A stretch of DNA of 64,000 nt from Phycisphaerae bacterium (GCA_029260135.1 JAJDDV010000155.1:1-64000); one strand, 5' to 3'; positions 18,499-28,469 are shown, numbered from the stretch's first letter. Numbers and translations: made by a program. Notes: a model not told the origin generated them from the sequence alone.

Positions 18499-19173
18499 AT
18501 GCGTTGCGAACAAGCGCAAGAACTTTTTGGCGCCTACCTCAATGGCGAGCTTGCCGGCTCACTGGCGACCGAGCTTGGTGCCCACCGCGTTCAGTGTGCC
18601 GATTGTCGCCGAGCGCTCGCGCTGATGGAGGTGAGCGGTCAGATTGTTGCATCGGACCGTGACCCGGTGACGCTTCGCCAAGACTTCACGGACCGGTTGC
18701 TGGCGTGTGTCGAACCGCACCAGGCGTCGCGCACTTTGCGGTGGCGTCGTAGGCTTTATGTCGCGGGTCCGCTCGCGGCGGCTGCGGTCGTGGCGCTGGC
18801 GTTCTTCGGCGTGTTCGACAATCGCGAGACGCAAGTCGCCGGCACGGTCGAAAAGGGCATTCCTAAAGCGAACGAGACGGAGGGCCCGGCGGTGACAGAC
18901 CTCCCCGCCGAGGACCTCCCCGTTCCACCGACCGGCGACGAGCGACTTTTGCAGGAATTGGCGGAGCAGACCCGGCGGAACCTCGAAGCCAAACGTCAGA
19001 GCGGCGAGTCGCTTCAGCAGCATTTGGACCTGACCGCTCGGCAGTTGATGGAGATGCTCAACGAGGCGGATCAGAAGACCGACGAGACGAAACCCCCTCC
19101 GGTCAAAGACGAGGTGAAACCGCCCGCACCCGAGTCGACGGATGATCCAACGGACGACTCCGAGGACCCCTAG
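18499..19173 (+). CDS. Zinc-finger membrane anti-sigma factor
   Basis: 224 residues. The N-terminal anti-sigma domain has C3 plus the HxxxCxxC motif (H29, C33, C36) of ZAS proteins. A single membrane helix lies at about 84-106 (YVAGPLAAAAVVALAFFGVF). The periplasmic part is a coiled-coil-like segment (EELAEQ..RRNLEAK..ARQLMEMLNEAD) followed by a Pro/Asp-rich end. It would hold the preceding ECF sigma factor at the membrane and release it after proteolysis or a redox/zinc change. The frame is open upstream into the sigma gene, but ATG 18499 starts the recognisable domain. The PDZ protein gene starts 19 bases after its stop. Confidence 0.85.
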   Translation: MRCEQAQELFGAYLNGELAGSLATELGAHRVQCADCRRALALMEVSGQIVASDRDPVTLRQDFTDRLLACVEPHQASRTLRWRRRLYVAGPLAAAAVVALAFFGVFDNRETQVAGTVEKGIPKANETEGPAVTDLPAEDLPVPPTGDERLLQELAEQTRRNLEAKRQSGESLQQHLDLTARQLMEMLNEADQKTDETKPPPVKDEVKPPAPESTDDPTDDSEDP

Positions 19174-19191
19174 GACCTGCGCTTCGGCATT

Positions 19192-21228
19192 GTGATTCAT
19201 CGCATCCGCCAGCCATACCCTTCAGACTTGCTGTGGGTGTCGACCGCAGCCCTGTTTCTGTTCGTCGCGACCGTACCCGCCGCGTCGACCGCACGCGCGG
19301 AGAGCGCACAGGCATCACGATTTCCGCGATATGTTCCGCAATCCGCTCGGCTGTTCGTCAGCACGGCGAAGCTGAGCGATCTCGAGGAGGCGCTGAACCG
19401 AGCCCACGCACGGGAACTGTTGCCGATTCTGACCGGTATTCCCATCGGCGGACCGCGCAGCTTTAGCATCTCCAAAGTGATCAAGGGCTTCTGCGGAATC
19501 CAACACCGGATCGCCGCGGAAGAAGTGGAGGCGCTTGAGGTTGGGCTCCTGGCCAGAGCACCTCAGAATCTTGCCGATGCGGTTTGGCTGATCCGCCTTC
19601 CGGGAGGCTCGACGCTCGACCGCTGGTATCCGAAAAACCGGCGCACCTCCGAGGGCAAGCGCGGAGAGGCTCGGTTCTTTGAAACCACGGCGGGCGTCAC
19701 GGTTTGCTATCGCGACACGGTGGCCGCCGTCGCTCGTATCTGGGGACCTGGCTCCATGATGGACCAGACGATGGCCTTGATGGCCAGACCCACCGGTGCC
19801 TCTATGGACCGATTGCCGGCGTTTCGCGATCTCGGCGCCTACCTGCCCACCGGCCCCCTGGCGACCGTCTTCTTCGCCGATGATGCTCCCGTCGTTTCGT
19901 CCAACACCGTAGCGTCGCCGTTCTGGCCGGACATTGACCGGGCCGCCATCGGACTCTACGAGGGACAAGGCAGGCTCGATGTCGCCATCCGCGCGTCACT
20001 CGGGCAGCCGCGTCACAATCCGGGCATCACGAAAGTCGCCATCGATCGATTGATGAGGCTCCCCCAGACAACCCTGTTCGCGTCGGTCCTGACCGCCGAC
20101 CCGACGCAGGACTTTGCCACCAACGCCACGAGTTCCTCGTCGGGCACGCTCGCGCGGTATCTCGCCCTCCTCGGCGCGCTGCAGCGAACAGGCGACAAAG
20201 CCACACGGACGCAGCTGGGCCCGCACCTCATCCTGGCCTGGGGACAGGACCCCCATCACGACCGGGAGACGCCGCAGGCCGTCCTGATGATCGAAAGCGG
20301 CAACGAAAACGCCGCCCGCGAAACCGCCAGCCGCTTCGCGAAGAAGCTCATCCAGCTTCTCGGCTGGCTGGAACCCGGACGTACCGTCCAGCCCCCGGCC
20401 ATCGAGAACCGTTCGCACCTTGGCGTGCGTATCGAACACATCCCTCTGGCCGCCTACGCCAAAGCGTCGAAGCTTCCCTTCCTCAAGCTCCTGCACAACA
20501 CGAACCCCGCGTGGGCGGTGTGGGGCGGTTGGCTCGTCGTCGCGCTCGACCATGAGCACATCGAGCGTGTGCTTGACGCCCAGTTCGGTCTGCGTCCGAC
20601 ACTGGCTGACGTCCGCGACATGCAACCCCTCCGACGCCAATCGGCGCAGCGATCCGCCCTGGCTGTTCTTCAGGCTGATCTCGTCACCCAGGTACTCGAT
20701 CGGTGGATCACTGCAGCCGAAACCGGCGCCCCGACCCTCCTCGACCCGAGCTGGTGGGACGGTTCCATTTCCGGCAAGCGGATCGACCCGGCGCTGATGG
20801 GGATTCAACTCAGTAACGCGCCCACGGACGGTGCCGTCGTCGTGGCACAGGCGTCACCGCACTCCCCCGCCGCCCGCCGCCTGCAGCCCGGCGACAAGAT
20901 CCTCGGCGTCAACGGTCACCTGCTCTCGCTGCACGCCGCCAAGGAAGACCTGCGAAATCGACTGGTCGACAGCAAAGCCGCCCCCGGACCCACGCTCCGC
21001 ATTCAGCGAGATGGGAAGCTTCAGGACATCGTTCTGGTGGCCAGTCGAAGAGACACGGTTCGTACGAACCTCCGCACAAAACCGGCCGACGCTCTACGTG
21101 AACTCGCCGCGCTGGGCCGTACGCTGGCGTTCTCGACCTTTGTCGTCGATGCCACGGACCCTCAGCATTACTCCGCGAGGCTATCCCTGCGATTCCGCGC
21201 AACCCAAGAGGCCACGGGCGGCAACTGA
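19192..21228 (+). CDS. Exported protein with C-terminal PDZ domain, otherwise unknown
   Basis: 678 residues starting at GTG. The N-terminus has a signal peptide (LLWVSTAALFLFVATVPAAS, cut near ARAE). A long central region (about 45-525) is not recognised; it resembles planctomycete surface or periplasmic proteins and has no protease triad. A PDZ domain lies at about 535-620 (AVVVAQASPHSPAARRLQPG, KILGVNGHLL, GPTLRIQRDGKL), the module that binds C-terminal peptides in HtrA and RseP. As third gene after an ECF sigma and its anti-sigma, it is likely a target or sensor of that system. No Shine-Dalgarno site is obvious; translation may be coupled to the upstream gene. Confidence 0.75.
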   Translation: MIHRIRQPYPSDLLWVSTAALFLFVATVPAASTARAESAQASRFPRYVPQSARLFVSTAKLSDLEEALNRAHARELLPILTGIPIGGPRSFSISKVIKGFCGIQHRIAAEEVEALEVGLLARAPQNLADAVWLIRLPGGSTLDRWYPKNRRTSEGKRGEARFFETTAGVTVCYRDTVAAVARIWGPGSMMDQTMALMARPTGASMDRLPAFRDLGAYLPTGPLATVFFADDAPVVSSNTVASPFWPDIDRAAIGLYEGQGRLDVAIRASLGQPRHNPGITKVAIDRLMRLPQTTLFASVLTADPTQDFATNATSSSSGTLARYLALLGALQRTGDKATRTQLGPHLILAWGQDPHHDRETPQAVLMIESGNENAARETASRFAKKLIQLLGWLEPGRTVQPPAIENRSHLGVRIEHIPLAAYAKASKLPFLKLLHNTNPAWAVWGGWLVVALDHEHIERVLDAQFGLRPTLADVRDMQPLRRQSAQRSALAVLQADLVTQVLDRWITAAETGAPTLLDPSWWDGSISGKRIDPALMGIQLSNAPTDGAVVVAQASPHSPAARRLQPGDKILGVNGHLLSLHAAKEDLRNRLVDSKAAPGPTLRIQRDGKLQDIVLVASRRDTVRTNLRTKPADALRELAALGRTLAFSTFVVDATDPQHYSARLSLRFRATQEATGGN

Positions 21229-21273
21229 ATCCACCGCGCCCTCCCGAAGACGCAAGGGGCCGCTCCCCCTCTC

Positions 21274-21885
21274 TCACTCCACCTTCCGGTACGCGACCCG
21301 ATAGATCGTGCGTCCACTACGCGTGTACTTCACCTCGAAGTTCGTCCCTTCCCAGTCCGGTCCCGGTCCCACGCCACTGTCGGACCAGCTGATCTCGGTC
21401 AAGTCGACCCGCGGGTCGAGCACGCGACGGATGTGCTCGAAATACTCCGCGTGATCCGACTGAATCATCCACAAGCCGCTTGGCACCAGTGCACGAAGAA
21501 CCGCGTCGGCGAAGTCCGGCTGAATCAGCCGACGCTTGTGATGCCTCTTCTTAGGCCAGGGGTCCGGGTGGTACACGTGCAGCACGGATACCGACGCCGG
21601 CGGTAAGTGATGAAGCACAAGGTGCTTCGCGTCGGTGCGCATGACGCGCACATTCGTCAGCCCCCACCGCACCATGCGATCGGCGCAGAACCGGAAGTAC
21701 TTGTTGGCCCATTCAATCCCCAGCATGCTAATCTGCGAATTCGCCCGAGCCCGGCTGAGCAGGAACCCGCCCTTCCCACAGCCGATCTCGATCTCGAAGG
21801 TCCCGGGTGATGTGAACCATGCACGAGTATCGATCAGCTCCGCATCAGCGGGTGGCTCGACAACAATGTCCTCCAGGCTCGGCAT
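21274..21885 (-). CDS. trmB: tRNA (guanine-N7-)-methyltransferase
   Basis: 203 residues. It methylates G46 in the variable loop of tRNA using SAM. The SAM-binding motif EIEIGCGKGGFLL is at about 31-43, and the family hallmark DPWPKKRHHKRRL follows. The C-terminal EGTNFEVKYTRSG and YRVAYRK also match TrmB. Start 21885 (MPSLEDIVVEPP) is favoured by an AGGGA ribosome binding site. ATG at 21918 or 21933 would add 11 or 16 residues but lack such a site. It converges on the PDZ gene, 45 bases apart, and diverges from the FG-GAP gene. Confidence 0.93.
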   Translation of the reverse strand: MPSLEDIVVEPPADAELIDTRAWFTSPGTFEIEIGCGKGGFLLSRARANSQISMLGIEWANKYFRFCADRMVRWGLTNVRVMRTDAKHLVLHHLPPASVSVLHVYHPDPWPKKRHHKRRLIQPDFADAVLRALVPSGLWMIQSDHAEYFEHIRRVLDPRVDLTEISWSDSGVGPGPDWEGTNFEVKYTRSGRTIYRVAYRKVE

Positions 21886-21993
21886 CAGGCTTTCCCTGCG
21901 TATATGTTCGTGTGTCATGACGTACCGCGCCATTCTACGGCGTACGGGCGGTCTTCCAAGGCCTACTCGATTCGTGCCTTCTTTCGAAATCCA

Positions 21994-22022
21994 TTGATTG
22001 CTGTACCGTGTTCTGGTAGAGT
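21994..22022 (+). promoter_or_regulatory. Putative sigma-70 promoter of the FG-GAP gene
   Basis: TTGATT (21994-21999), a 17-base spacer, then TAGAGT (22017-22022). Each box matches four of six consensus bases. It predicts a start near 22029 and a short leader ending in AAGGAGG, seven bases before ATG 22068. Confidence 0.4.
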
Positions 22023-22067
22023 TTCTTAACAGACGACGCCGGAAATCCAATCCAAGGAGGCACAAAG

Positions 22068-24467
22068 ATGCACTCGGTCTATCCGCGCAGCCTGGCGTTC
22101 ACCGTCGTCGTTCTAGTTTCCCCCTTGTTCACGCCGTCCTCCTCGCGCGCGCAGTGCCAGCTCGCGAAGATCTTACCCCCGGATGGTCAGAGCGGCGACC
22201 ATTTTGGCGCCACCGTAGACATGGACGGTGATCGGCTCATCGTCGGCGCGCCGTGCAATAGCAGACACGGAACATGCACCGGCACCGCGTATGTCTATCG
22301 GCGCGCTGGAACCGAGTGGCGTTTCGAGACGCGGTTGGTCCCGAGTGCCCAGAGTCTTTGGGGAGATTTCGGAACTTCAGTCAGCATCAAGAACAACCTC
22401 GTTCTGGTTACCGCACCGCAGCATCAACACGCATTTGTCTTTCGCCGTACGAACGGCACATGGATGGAAGAATCGCGGTTGCCAGAAAACGATCCCTCTC
22501 CTCGGTTCGGACGTCCGGCGGCCCTCAGCGAATCACACGCCCTTGTAGAAGATGACTACGAGATTCGGGTCTTCAGGCGCATGGGACCCGTATGGTCCGA
22601 ACTCCGCGAGATGGCGCCGCCAATAGGTGATCGCCACGGCAAGTTTGGGGCCAGTGTCGCGGCCGACAGAGAGACCGCCGTGGTAGGGAAAACGGGAAGC
22701 CGAACCAATGCCATCGCGGGTGTCGTCTTCGTCTACGATCTGCTTGCGTACGGCACGAGTTACCGATGGACGCCCGAAGCGTCACTCACATCCACACATC
22801 CGGAGGATGGGTTTGAGTTTGGGGCAGGCAGCGCGATCGACGGTGACACCATTCTCGTCGGCACGCCATCCAGCTTCGACGGCGGCGATCGATCCGGCGC
22901 GGCCTATGTCTACCGATTCAACGGCGAATGGGTCGAGGAATCGCGTCTCAAGGCAAGCGACGCCGCGGCCAACGACCGCTTCGGTTCCGAAGTAGCGATC
23001 TTTGGTGACTACGCCGCTGTAGTGGCCAGGGATAGCAACGCGGGAGAGGCGACGTCTGGTGCGGCCTACATCTTTCAGCGCGAACCTGATCAATGGCGTC
23101 AGCTCGCCAAGCTCGTTGCCGACCAGGATTCCACCGAGGACGGATTCGCCGCATCCTTGACCATCGGACATGGTGCCGTCGTCGTTGGGGCACCGTACGA
23201 CGACACGCTGGGGCAAGACGCCGGCGCCGTATACATCTTCGGCATCGGCGATGACTGCAACGGCAACGGCCAAGTCGACATCTGCGAGATCGCCAGAAAC
23301 TCGTTGCCGGACTGCGGTGACAACGTCATCCTGGACGAATGTGAACCTGACTGCAACGCAAACGGATCGCCGGATGGCTGTGACTTGGATAACGGAACAA
23401 GCGTTGACTGCAATATCGACGGTATCCCGGACGAATGCAGCACCATAGCGGACGCCGACGGCGACGGAACTGAGGACTGCCTCGACGCATGCCCGAACGA
23501 TCCGCTGAAGGTCGAGCGCGGTGTATGTGATTGCGGAACGCCCGACGCAGACTGGGACTTCGACGGAACACCGGACTGCCTTGATCGCTGTCGAGAGGAC
23601 AGGTACAAGATCGATCCCGGGGTCTGTGGATGTGACGAACCGGAAACCGACGTAGATGGAGACGGAATTCCGGACTGCGCCGCCATCGTGAATCTGGTTC
23701 CCGTGAGCGCCGAGGGGCTGCACGTGATCTCGGGAAACAACATCAGGTTGACGCACGGCGGGCAGAATTTCACTGTCGAGATCTACTTTTCGAATTGGTC
23801 GCCGAACGGCGAGAGTCTGCGTGCCTATCAAGTGGATGTGGATGAACACTGGTTCGGCGGGGGCGAATCCGGTGAGGTTCGAATCCTCGATGACCGAAGG
23901 CCTTGCTTGACGGACCTCGATTGCATCGATCTTGGCGTCGCCTGCTTCAACAGATACTGCGAAACGCGCGTTGATTTCGGCCCGGGGGCCTTTCTCGAGT
24001 TCTGGCGCATCGACTTCGTCTTCCGCGGCGGCATGAACATGGGCGGTATCGACTATCACGTCCCCGGGATCGTGAGGATTGGCAGTGTCCTTCAAGCCTC
24101 CAGTTTGCCCTGGGTGCCGCCTCCCCGGTACGCAGGAACGCTCGTCTTGAAGGTCAGTGATGACGCTGTTGGGACGTTCACCATTGGATTCCCACGATCC
24201 ATCGAAACATCTGTTCAATTGATGGACAAAGACAACCAGCCCGTCAAGTACGTCGTCGTACCGGCCACCATCACCGTCACGCCCACGGCGTGCGGCAACG
24301 GCATGTGCGAACTGGGCGAGGACGAGTACACCTGCTGGGTCGATTGCACAGACAGCGAGATTCCGACGGTTTCGTCGTGGAGCCTGCTCGCGTTGACGCT
24401 CGGGCTTCTCACCGGCGCCAAAATCGCCTATCGTAACCAGCGACGAACGAGCAGTGCGAGCGGATGA
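22068..24467 (+). CDS. Exported FG-GAP / TSP3-repeat protein with IPTL-CTERM-like sorting tail
   Basis: 799 residues. A signal peptide covers about 1-28. FG-GAP-type beta-propeller repeats follow (about 30-400; recurring DHFGATVDMDGDRLIVGAP and RFGSEVAIFGDYAAVVA). Next come Ca-binding-like DxNxNGxPDxC repeats and thrombospondin type 3-like repeats (about 405-545; DADGDGTEDCLDACP). A beta-rich domain at about 550-755 resembles cohesin-like modules (FTVEIYFSN; YAGTLVLKVSDDAVGTFTI). The C-terminus IPTVSSWSLLALTLGLLTG plus a basic end matches the IPTL-CTERM sorting signal, suggesting processing and surface anchoring. AAGGAGG seven bases upstream fixes ATG 22068. The exact ligand or function is unknown; the cohesin-like call is tentative. 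Confidence 0.82.
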   Translation: MHSVYPRSLAFTVVVLVSPLFTPSSSRAQCQLAKILPPDGQSGDHFGATVDMDGDRLIVGAPCNSRHGTCTGTAYVYRRAGTEWRFETRLVPSAQSLWGDFGTSVSIKNNLVLVTAPQHQHAFVFRRTNGTWMEESRLPENDPSPRFGRPAALSESHALVEDDYEIRVFRRMGPVWSELREMAPPIGDRHGKFGASVAADRETAVVGKTGSRTNAIAGVVFVYDLLAYGTSYRWTPEASLTSTHPEDGFEFGAGSAIDGDTILVGTPSSFDGGDRSGAAYVYRFNGEWVEESRLKASDAAANDRFGSEVAIFGDYAAVVARDSNAGEATSGAAYIFQREPDQWRQLAKLVADQDSTEDGFAASLTIGHGAVVVGAPYDDTLGQDAGAVYIFGIGDDCNGNGQVDICEIARNSLPDCGDNVILDECEPDCNANGSPDGCDLDNGTSVDCNIDGIPDECSTIADADGDGTEDCLDACPNDPLKVERGVCDCGTPDADWDFDGTPDCLDRCREDRYKIDPGVCGCDEPETDVDGDGIPDCAAIVNLVPVSAEGLHVISGNNIRLTHGGQNFTVEIYFSNWSPNGESLRAYQVDVDEHWFGGGESGEVRILDDRRPCLTDLDCIDLGVACFNRYCETRVDFGPGAFLEFWRIDFVFRGGMNMGGIDYHVPGIVRIGSVLQASSLPWVPPPRYAGTLVLKVSDDAVGTFTIGFPRSIETSVQLMDKDNQPVKYVVVPATITVTPTACGNGMCELGEDEYTCWVDCTDSEIPTVSSWSLLALTLGLLTGAKIAYRNQRRTSSASG

Positions 24468-24507
24468 ACCGTTCGGACCGGCGTCGACGAATGAGCGATA
24501 CAAAGCG

Positions 24508-24714
24508 ATGAATCGAAAACTACCGTTTGTTGGAAGGATCTTCTGGAAGGTCTTCGTGACCGTCGTGGTCCTGCTGATCGCCGGGTGGGTGCTGATCCCC
24601 CGCGTGTCGGAATACGAAATCACCAACGCGGATTACGGCGGATCTTCGATCTGCGCCGTCATCCTCTCCTACCTCGTCCACCTCTGGATGCTGCCGCAGG
24701 AAGACCAGGCGTAG
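24508..24714 (+). CDS. Small two-helix membrane protein, hypothetical
   Basis: 68 residues with two hydrophobic segments: WKVFVTVVVLLIAGWVLI at about 10-28 and SSICAVILSYLVHLWML at about 45-61. It begins 40 bases after the FG-GAP gene. The frame continues upstream to 24454, overlapping that gene, but MNRKLPFVGR at 24508 is the better start. The ribosome binding site is weak. The assignment rests on membrane character and position only; no family is recognised. Confidence 0.45.
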   Translation: MNRKLPFVGRIFWKVFVTVVVLLIAGWVLIPRVSEYEITNADYGGSSICAVILSYLVHLWMLPQEDQA

Positions 24715-24802
24715 GTCGACTTCCGGACTATCTGGAGCGAACCGCCGGCCGGCGACCGCCGAAGCGGCGCAACACCCCGAGCGGCTGGCCCCTCTACCGA
24801 GC

Positions 24803-26986
24803 CTACGGAGGGCAATTCGCCGGACCACCGTATGGATAGGGCAGGCCGCGAAACGCGTCCACGGCGACGGCGACGTCGACGATATCGATCTTTCCGTTGG
24901 GCAGCCCTGGACTGATATCCGATCGTGCCTTGGCCACGGCGCCGCCGAAGTTCTGGAACTTGTCCAGGAGCGCCACCACGTCGAAGGTCACGTCCACGAC
25001 CCCGTTCGGCGGGGTACACGGCGCCACGGTGCAGTCGCCGACCACGTCGCCCCAGATGCTGGTCGTCAGCGTCAGCGGTGAAGAGTATTCCTCCAACCCG
25101 TCATTCAGACAACTCGCTCCGATCGACTGCACGCTGTACGAACCGCCGGGCACAATCCCGTCGCCGTAGACGTGAATCGTCCCTTCCGCGCCGAAGTCCA
25201 TCAGGACCGGATTACAGCTCAGCGGTGCGAACTTGGATGTGGGGAGCGTCCCGTCCGTGCTACCCGCCAGTTCCGTCATGTCGACCGGCTGCCCCACCCA
25301 CCGCGAGGTACCATTGAACGCCTGAAACGGCGCCGGAAGACCGGAGAGCGTCACGCGCAGCGCGGTGACATCCCCCGCGCTCTGCGGCGTCAGCGAGAGA
25401 AAGCGGCTCTTGGCCGTTACGAATCCCGACTCGCCCAGCGGTGCTTCCACCGCGTCGCACGGCAAACAGGAACAGACCCCCGCCTGCGTGTCGCAGGTGC
25501 TCGAACCGCACACCGTATCATCGACGCACGAAAGCGTGTTGACGTCGGTACCCACACACTGGGCCGCCGCGTTGCACGTCTCATTGATCGTACATGGGTT
25601 GGTGTCCTGACAGACGGTTCCGATCGCCAGCGGCACATTCGAGCAAGCCCCGCCAACGCAGGTGTCCGTCGTACACGCATTCTGATCGTTGCACTGCCCG
25701 TCCGTCAGGCAGCCCACCGCTCCGGAGGGGTCCAGCACGAACAGCCCACCTTGTTGATCGGATATGAGGACGATCCCGCTCGGCAAGTCGCTGTAGACAC
25801 CCCACGCACCGTCATATCCCGGTCCCTCCGGAAGCAGGCTCGTCTTGAAGTGGCCGACCTCCTGGACGTTGAAGATGTTGCTGTAGTCGAAAATGCGAAG
25901 TCCGCTCGTGTAGTTGGCCGCGAAGATGTAATTTCCGCGAACCATCAGGTTGTGGTCCGTCGCCTGATTGCCGTTCGTATAGGAAAGAACGTACGTCGGC
26001 GAGGCGACGTTCTCCACGTTGAAGACGTATGTCGTGGTCGTAACCGCCGGATCCCAGTCGTCCAGCTCGTCGTCGACAAACAGGTACTTTCGATCCGCAC
26101 TCAACCAGCCCTGGTGGCAATACGCCAGGTTCGGATAGGTCAGGTTTCCGGCCATCGTCGTGATGTTCGACTTGTCCGTGACGTCGACCACAAACAAACC
26201 GGCGCCGCCGCCGAACGCGAACGCAATTTCGCACGGTTGACCCGCGCGCGGATGAAGGGCTGAAACGGGACAGGTATCGTAGCTGACCACGTACAAGTCA
26301 TGTGCGTAGTTCCCGTCCCAAGCGCCGACCGGCTGCGGATTGGCTGGATTCGCCAGATCGTACGCCAGGAATCCGAAGCCCTGCGGAACGTTGGTCCCAC
26401 ACGGATATACGTAGCCGCTGTCGGGATTGGCGTACACGTTATGCGCCGTCGCCAACCCGTTCTCGACCGAACCGACCAGCGTGACGACGCCGCTGTCAAT
26501 CTGCGACAGGTCGATCACCTGCATGCCGCCGGCTGACTCGTTCACGTTGTACGCGTAGTGACCGTAAACGGCGATGTCGCTCCAGGTCGACGCGGCGTCC
26601 GAAACCACCCCGAGGATCACCGGATTCGTCGGATCGGTCACCTCGACAAAACCCGTTCCTCGGAAGAGACCGACGATCGCATACTCCCGCCCGGACCCGG
26701 AGACGTACCCCCACACATCATTCGCCGCCGCGGCGCCGCCCGGAAAGTCGGCGACGGGTACCTGACTGAGCAGTTCAACGTTCAAGGCATCAAACACGGC
26801 GGCCTTACCCGCTGTCGTACCAGTCGCCTTCACCGATTCACGCTCGGACGCCGGCAAGAAGCGCCCAGACCGTTCGGCCTCGATCACCGCCTCATCCGGC
26901 GGGACCGCCCTGACCGGTGCGGTCATCAACGCTAGAACCAAACAGCATACAACTCGATACGCGATGTGAGCGTTCAGCGTGCGCAT
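24803..26986 (-). CDS. Choice-of-anchor B / LVIVD-repeat exported protein with dockerin-like C-terminus
   Basis: 727 residues. GGGAGG seven bases upstream fixes the start at 26986, followed by a signal peptide (YRVVCCLVLALMTAPVRA). Residues about 65-440 are LVIVD-type propeller repeats (FVEVTDPTNPVILGVV; MQVIDLSQID; LFVVDVTDKSN; LRIFDYSNIFNVQEVG), typical of choice-of-anchor B proteins. Around 445-530 is a Cys-rich CTxDxC region (NACTTDTCVGGACSN) like slime-mould CTDC repeats. The last 70 residues hold two dockerin-like EF-hand blocks (NGVVDVTFDVVALLDKFQN; NGKIDIVDVAVAVDAF). It is probably surface-bound or secreted. It is divergent from the next dockerin-type gene, sharing a 310-base promoter region. 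Confidence 0.85.
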   Translation of the reverse strand: MRTLNAHIAYRVVCCLVLALMTAPVRAVPPDEAVIEAERSGRFLPASERESVKATGTTAGKAAVFDALNVELLSQVPVADFPGGAAAANDVWGYVSGSGREYAIVGLFRGTGFVEVTDPTNPVILGVVSDAASTWSDIAVYGHYAYNVNESAGGMQVIDLSQIDSGVVTLVGSVENGLATAHNVYANPDSGYVYPCGTNVPQGFGFLAYDLANPANPQPVGAWDGNYAHDLYVVSYDTCPVSALHPRAGQPCEIAFAFGGGAGLFVVDVTDKSNITTMAGNLTYPNLAYCHQGWLSADRKYLFVDDELDDWDPAVTTTTYVFNVENVASPTYVLSYTNGNQATDHNLMVRGNYIFAANYTSGLRIFDYSNIFNVQEVGHFKTSLLPEGPGYDGAWGVYSDLPSGIVLISDQQGGLFVLDPSGAVGCLTDGQCNDQNACTTDTCVGGACSNVPLAIGTVCQDTNPCTINETCNAAAQCVGTDVNTLSCVDDTVCGSSTCDTQAGVCSCLPCDAVEAPLGESGFVTAKSRFLSLTPQSAGDVTALRVTLSGLPAPFQAFNGTSRWVGQPVDMTELAGSTDGTLPTSKFAPLSCNPVLMDFGAEGTIHVYGDGIVPGGSYSVQSIGASCLNDGLEEYSSPLTLTTSIWGDVVGDCTVAPCTPPNGVVDVTFDVVALLDKFQNFGGAVAKARSDISPGLPNGKIDIVDVAVAVDAFRGLPYPYGGPANCPP

Positions 26987-27067
26987 CCAAAAACCTCCCG
27001 ACGAAAAAACAAGGAAACCCCGTATTCGGCCCAATCCGGTGCGGCTCTCCGGAACCACAGGCGCACC

Positions 27068-27095
27068 ATATTATCAGAATCTGCCCCGATTTCAA
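27068..27095 (-). promoter_or_regulatory. Putative sigma-70 promoter of the LVIVD-repeat gene
   Basis: Read on the minus strand: TTGAAA (27095-27090), a 16-base spacer, then TAATAT (27073-27068), preceded by TGA. The -35 box matches five of six consensus bases and the -10 box four. It predicts a leader of about 75 bases ending in the strong GGGAGG site. The intergenic region is visibly more AT-rich than the flanking genes. Confidence 0.45.
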
Positions 27096-27296
27096 TGTTG
27101 CGACAAGGCAGTCGGCGGTCGAATTCGGTCGCAACAACCGCGTACGGAGCGACAAGAAAACACGATTCGCAAATCCGAGAATGAAAACTACATCACGGCT
27201 TGACGAATTGACCTGCAAACCAAGCGTGTGCTACCATGGTTAGGCTGGACCGCAGGGGTATTCTGCGCATCGTATAGACTCGACGCAGGCCAGGGA

Positions 27297-28469
27297 GTGT
27301 GGCTCGTAACCCGGGGAAGATCCAATCTATTGATCCTTGCGCTCGGAATGGTCTGCGCGCTCTTCCGCCCGCACACGCCGAACGTAATGGCACACGTCTT
27401 TGTCCCGCAGTCGTTCCGCGTCGGGGCCTACCCGCCCTATGACGGCAGCGGATGGATCGTCGAAGTGTTTCTCGACATTCCAAGCTACAACCGCGATCAC
27501 TTCGCGAAGCTGCAACAATGCCTTTCCGGACCAGGCGGCGGCATGATCGGCGACTGCAGCGCCGGTGACCTGGACGACGATGGCGGCGCGTCCTTTCGTG
27601 ACGGAGACGTCGACCTTCGGGATGTCGCGCGATTCCAGCTCGACTACCTGGCCTACCACCTGCTTCACGCGCGGCGACACATCGAGACACGCACGGCTGA
27701 CTTCACGTTTCGCACCGACTGGCTGGACTTCCCTCCGGGGCCGGTGGGTTCCGACCTCGATGCGAACCTTCAAACGGTCGGGGAGTTTCTGGGCGACTTG
27801 CCGCACGACGTATCCGACCCCTCGAAGCTCAATGAACCGTTTGGAAGTCTCCTGCTTCGCTGCACCGGATTCATCAAAGTACTCGTCTCCGATGAAGTTC
27901 GCGTGCGCGACGTCGTCGCCTTGCCGATCTGGATCGAAGTCGGAACGCTGGGTTATGACGGCTTCCAGGTCGACGTGGGCGAGACTTCCTACCGCTTCCT
28001 GAACGTCAAGTGGGCAAGGCCCTTCTACCATTGGGGACCCAGCGTCGAACTCGTCGGTCTCTTCCCGATCGAGATTTCGTATCTCAACATCTACGATCCC
28101 GATGCCACGCTCGGCAACGAACGCGCCGGACTCGAGATCTACAGTTGGCACGGTGACGGACTCCCCTGGCCTGCCGGTCTGGAAATGCTGCACGAAACAC
28201 GCGGCCCCGGGACCCTGCTGCCTCCGCGCGTCATCTATCAGAAAGAGGACATTCGCCCGATCGTCAAAGGGGACTTCAACGCCGATACCGACATCGACCT
28301 GAGCGATTTCCGCTGGTACGCCATCTGCGCCGATCCCGACTTCTTCTTCCTCCCGGCCGGATGCGACTGGCTGGACATGAACGACGATCGACGCTTTCAA
28401 GGCTCCGACTACCGACAGTTCCAGCAAACCATGACCGGACCCGCGTTTCCGGAGAACGCGGGACCATGA
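27297..28469 (+). CDS. Exported protein with two dockerin-like blocks, unknown function
   Basis: 390 residues from GTG 27297. The N-terminus VWLVTRGRSNLLILALGMVCALF can serve as signal peptide. The frame is open to GTG 27228, and ATG 27348 is another option, so the exact start is uncertain. A first Asp-rich block (CSAGDLDDDGGASFRDGDVD, then DLRDVARFQLDYL) is at about residues 85-125. A second (GDFNADTDIDLSDFRWYAIC, then DMNDDRRFQGSDYRQFQ) is at the C-terminus and has the spacing of a two-EF-hand dockerin. The central domain is not recognised. Its stop overlaps the cytochrome gene start by four bases (ATGA), so the two are translationally coupled. Confidence 0.68.
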   Translation: MWLVTRGRSNLLILALGMVCALFRPHTPNVMAHVFVPQSFRVGAYPPYDGSGWIVEVFLDIPSYNRDHFAKLQQCLSGPGGGMIGDCSAGDLDDDGGASFRDGDVDLRDVARFQLDYLAYHLLHARRHIETRTADFTFRTDWLDFPPGPVGSDLDANLQTVGEFLGDLPHDVSDPSKLNEPFGSLLLRCTGFIKVLVSDEVRVRDVVALPIWIEVGTLGYDGFQVDVGETSYRFLNVKWARPFYHWGPSVELVGLFPIEISYLNIYDPDATLGNERAGLEIYSWHGDGLPWPAGLEMLHETRGPGTLLPPRVIYQKEDIRPIVKGDFNADTDIDLSDFRWYAICADPDFFFLPAGCDWLDMNDDRRFQGSDYRQFQQTMTGPAFPENAGP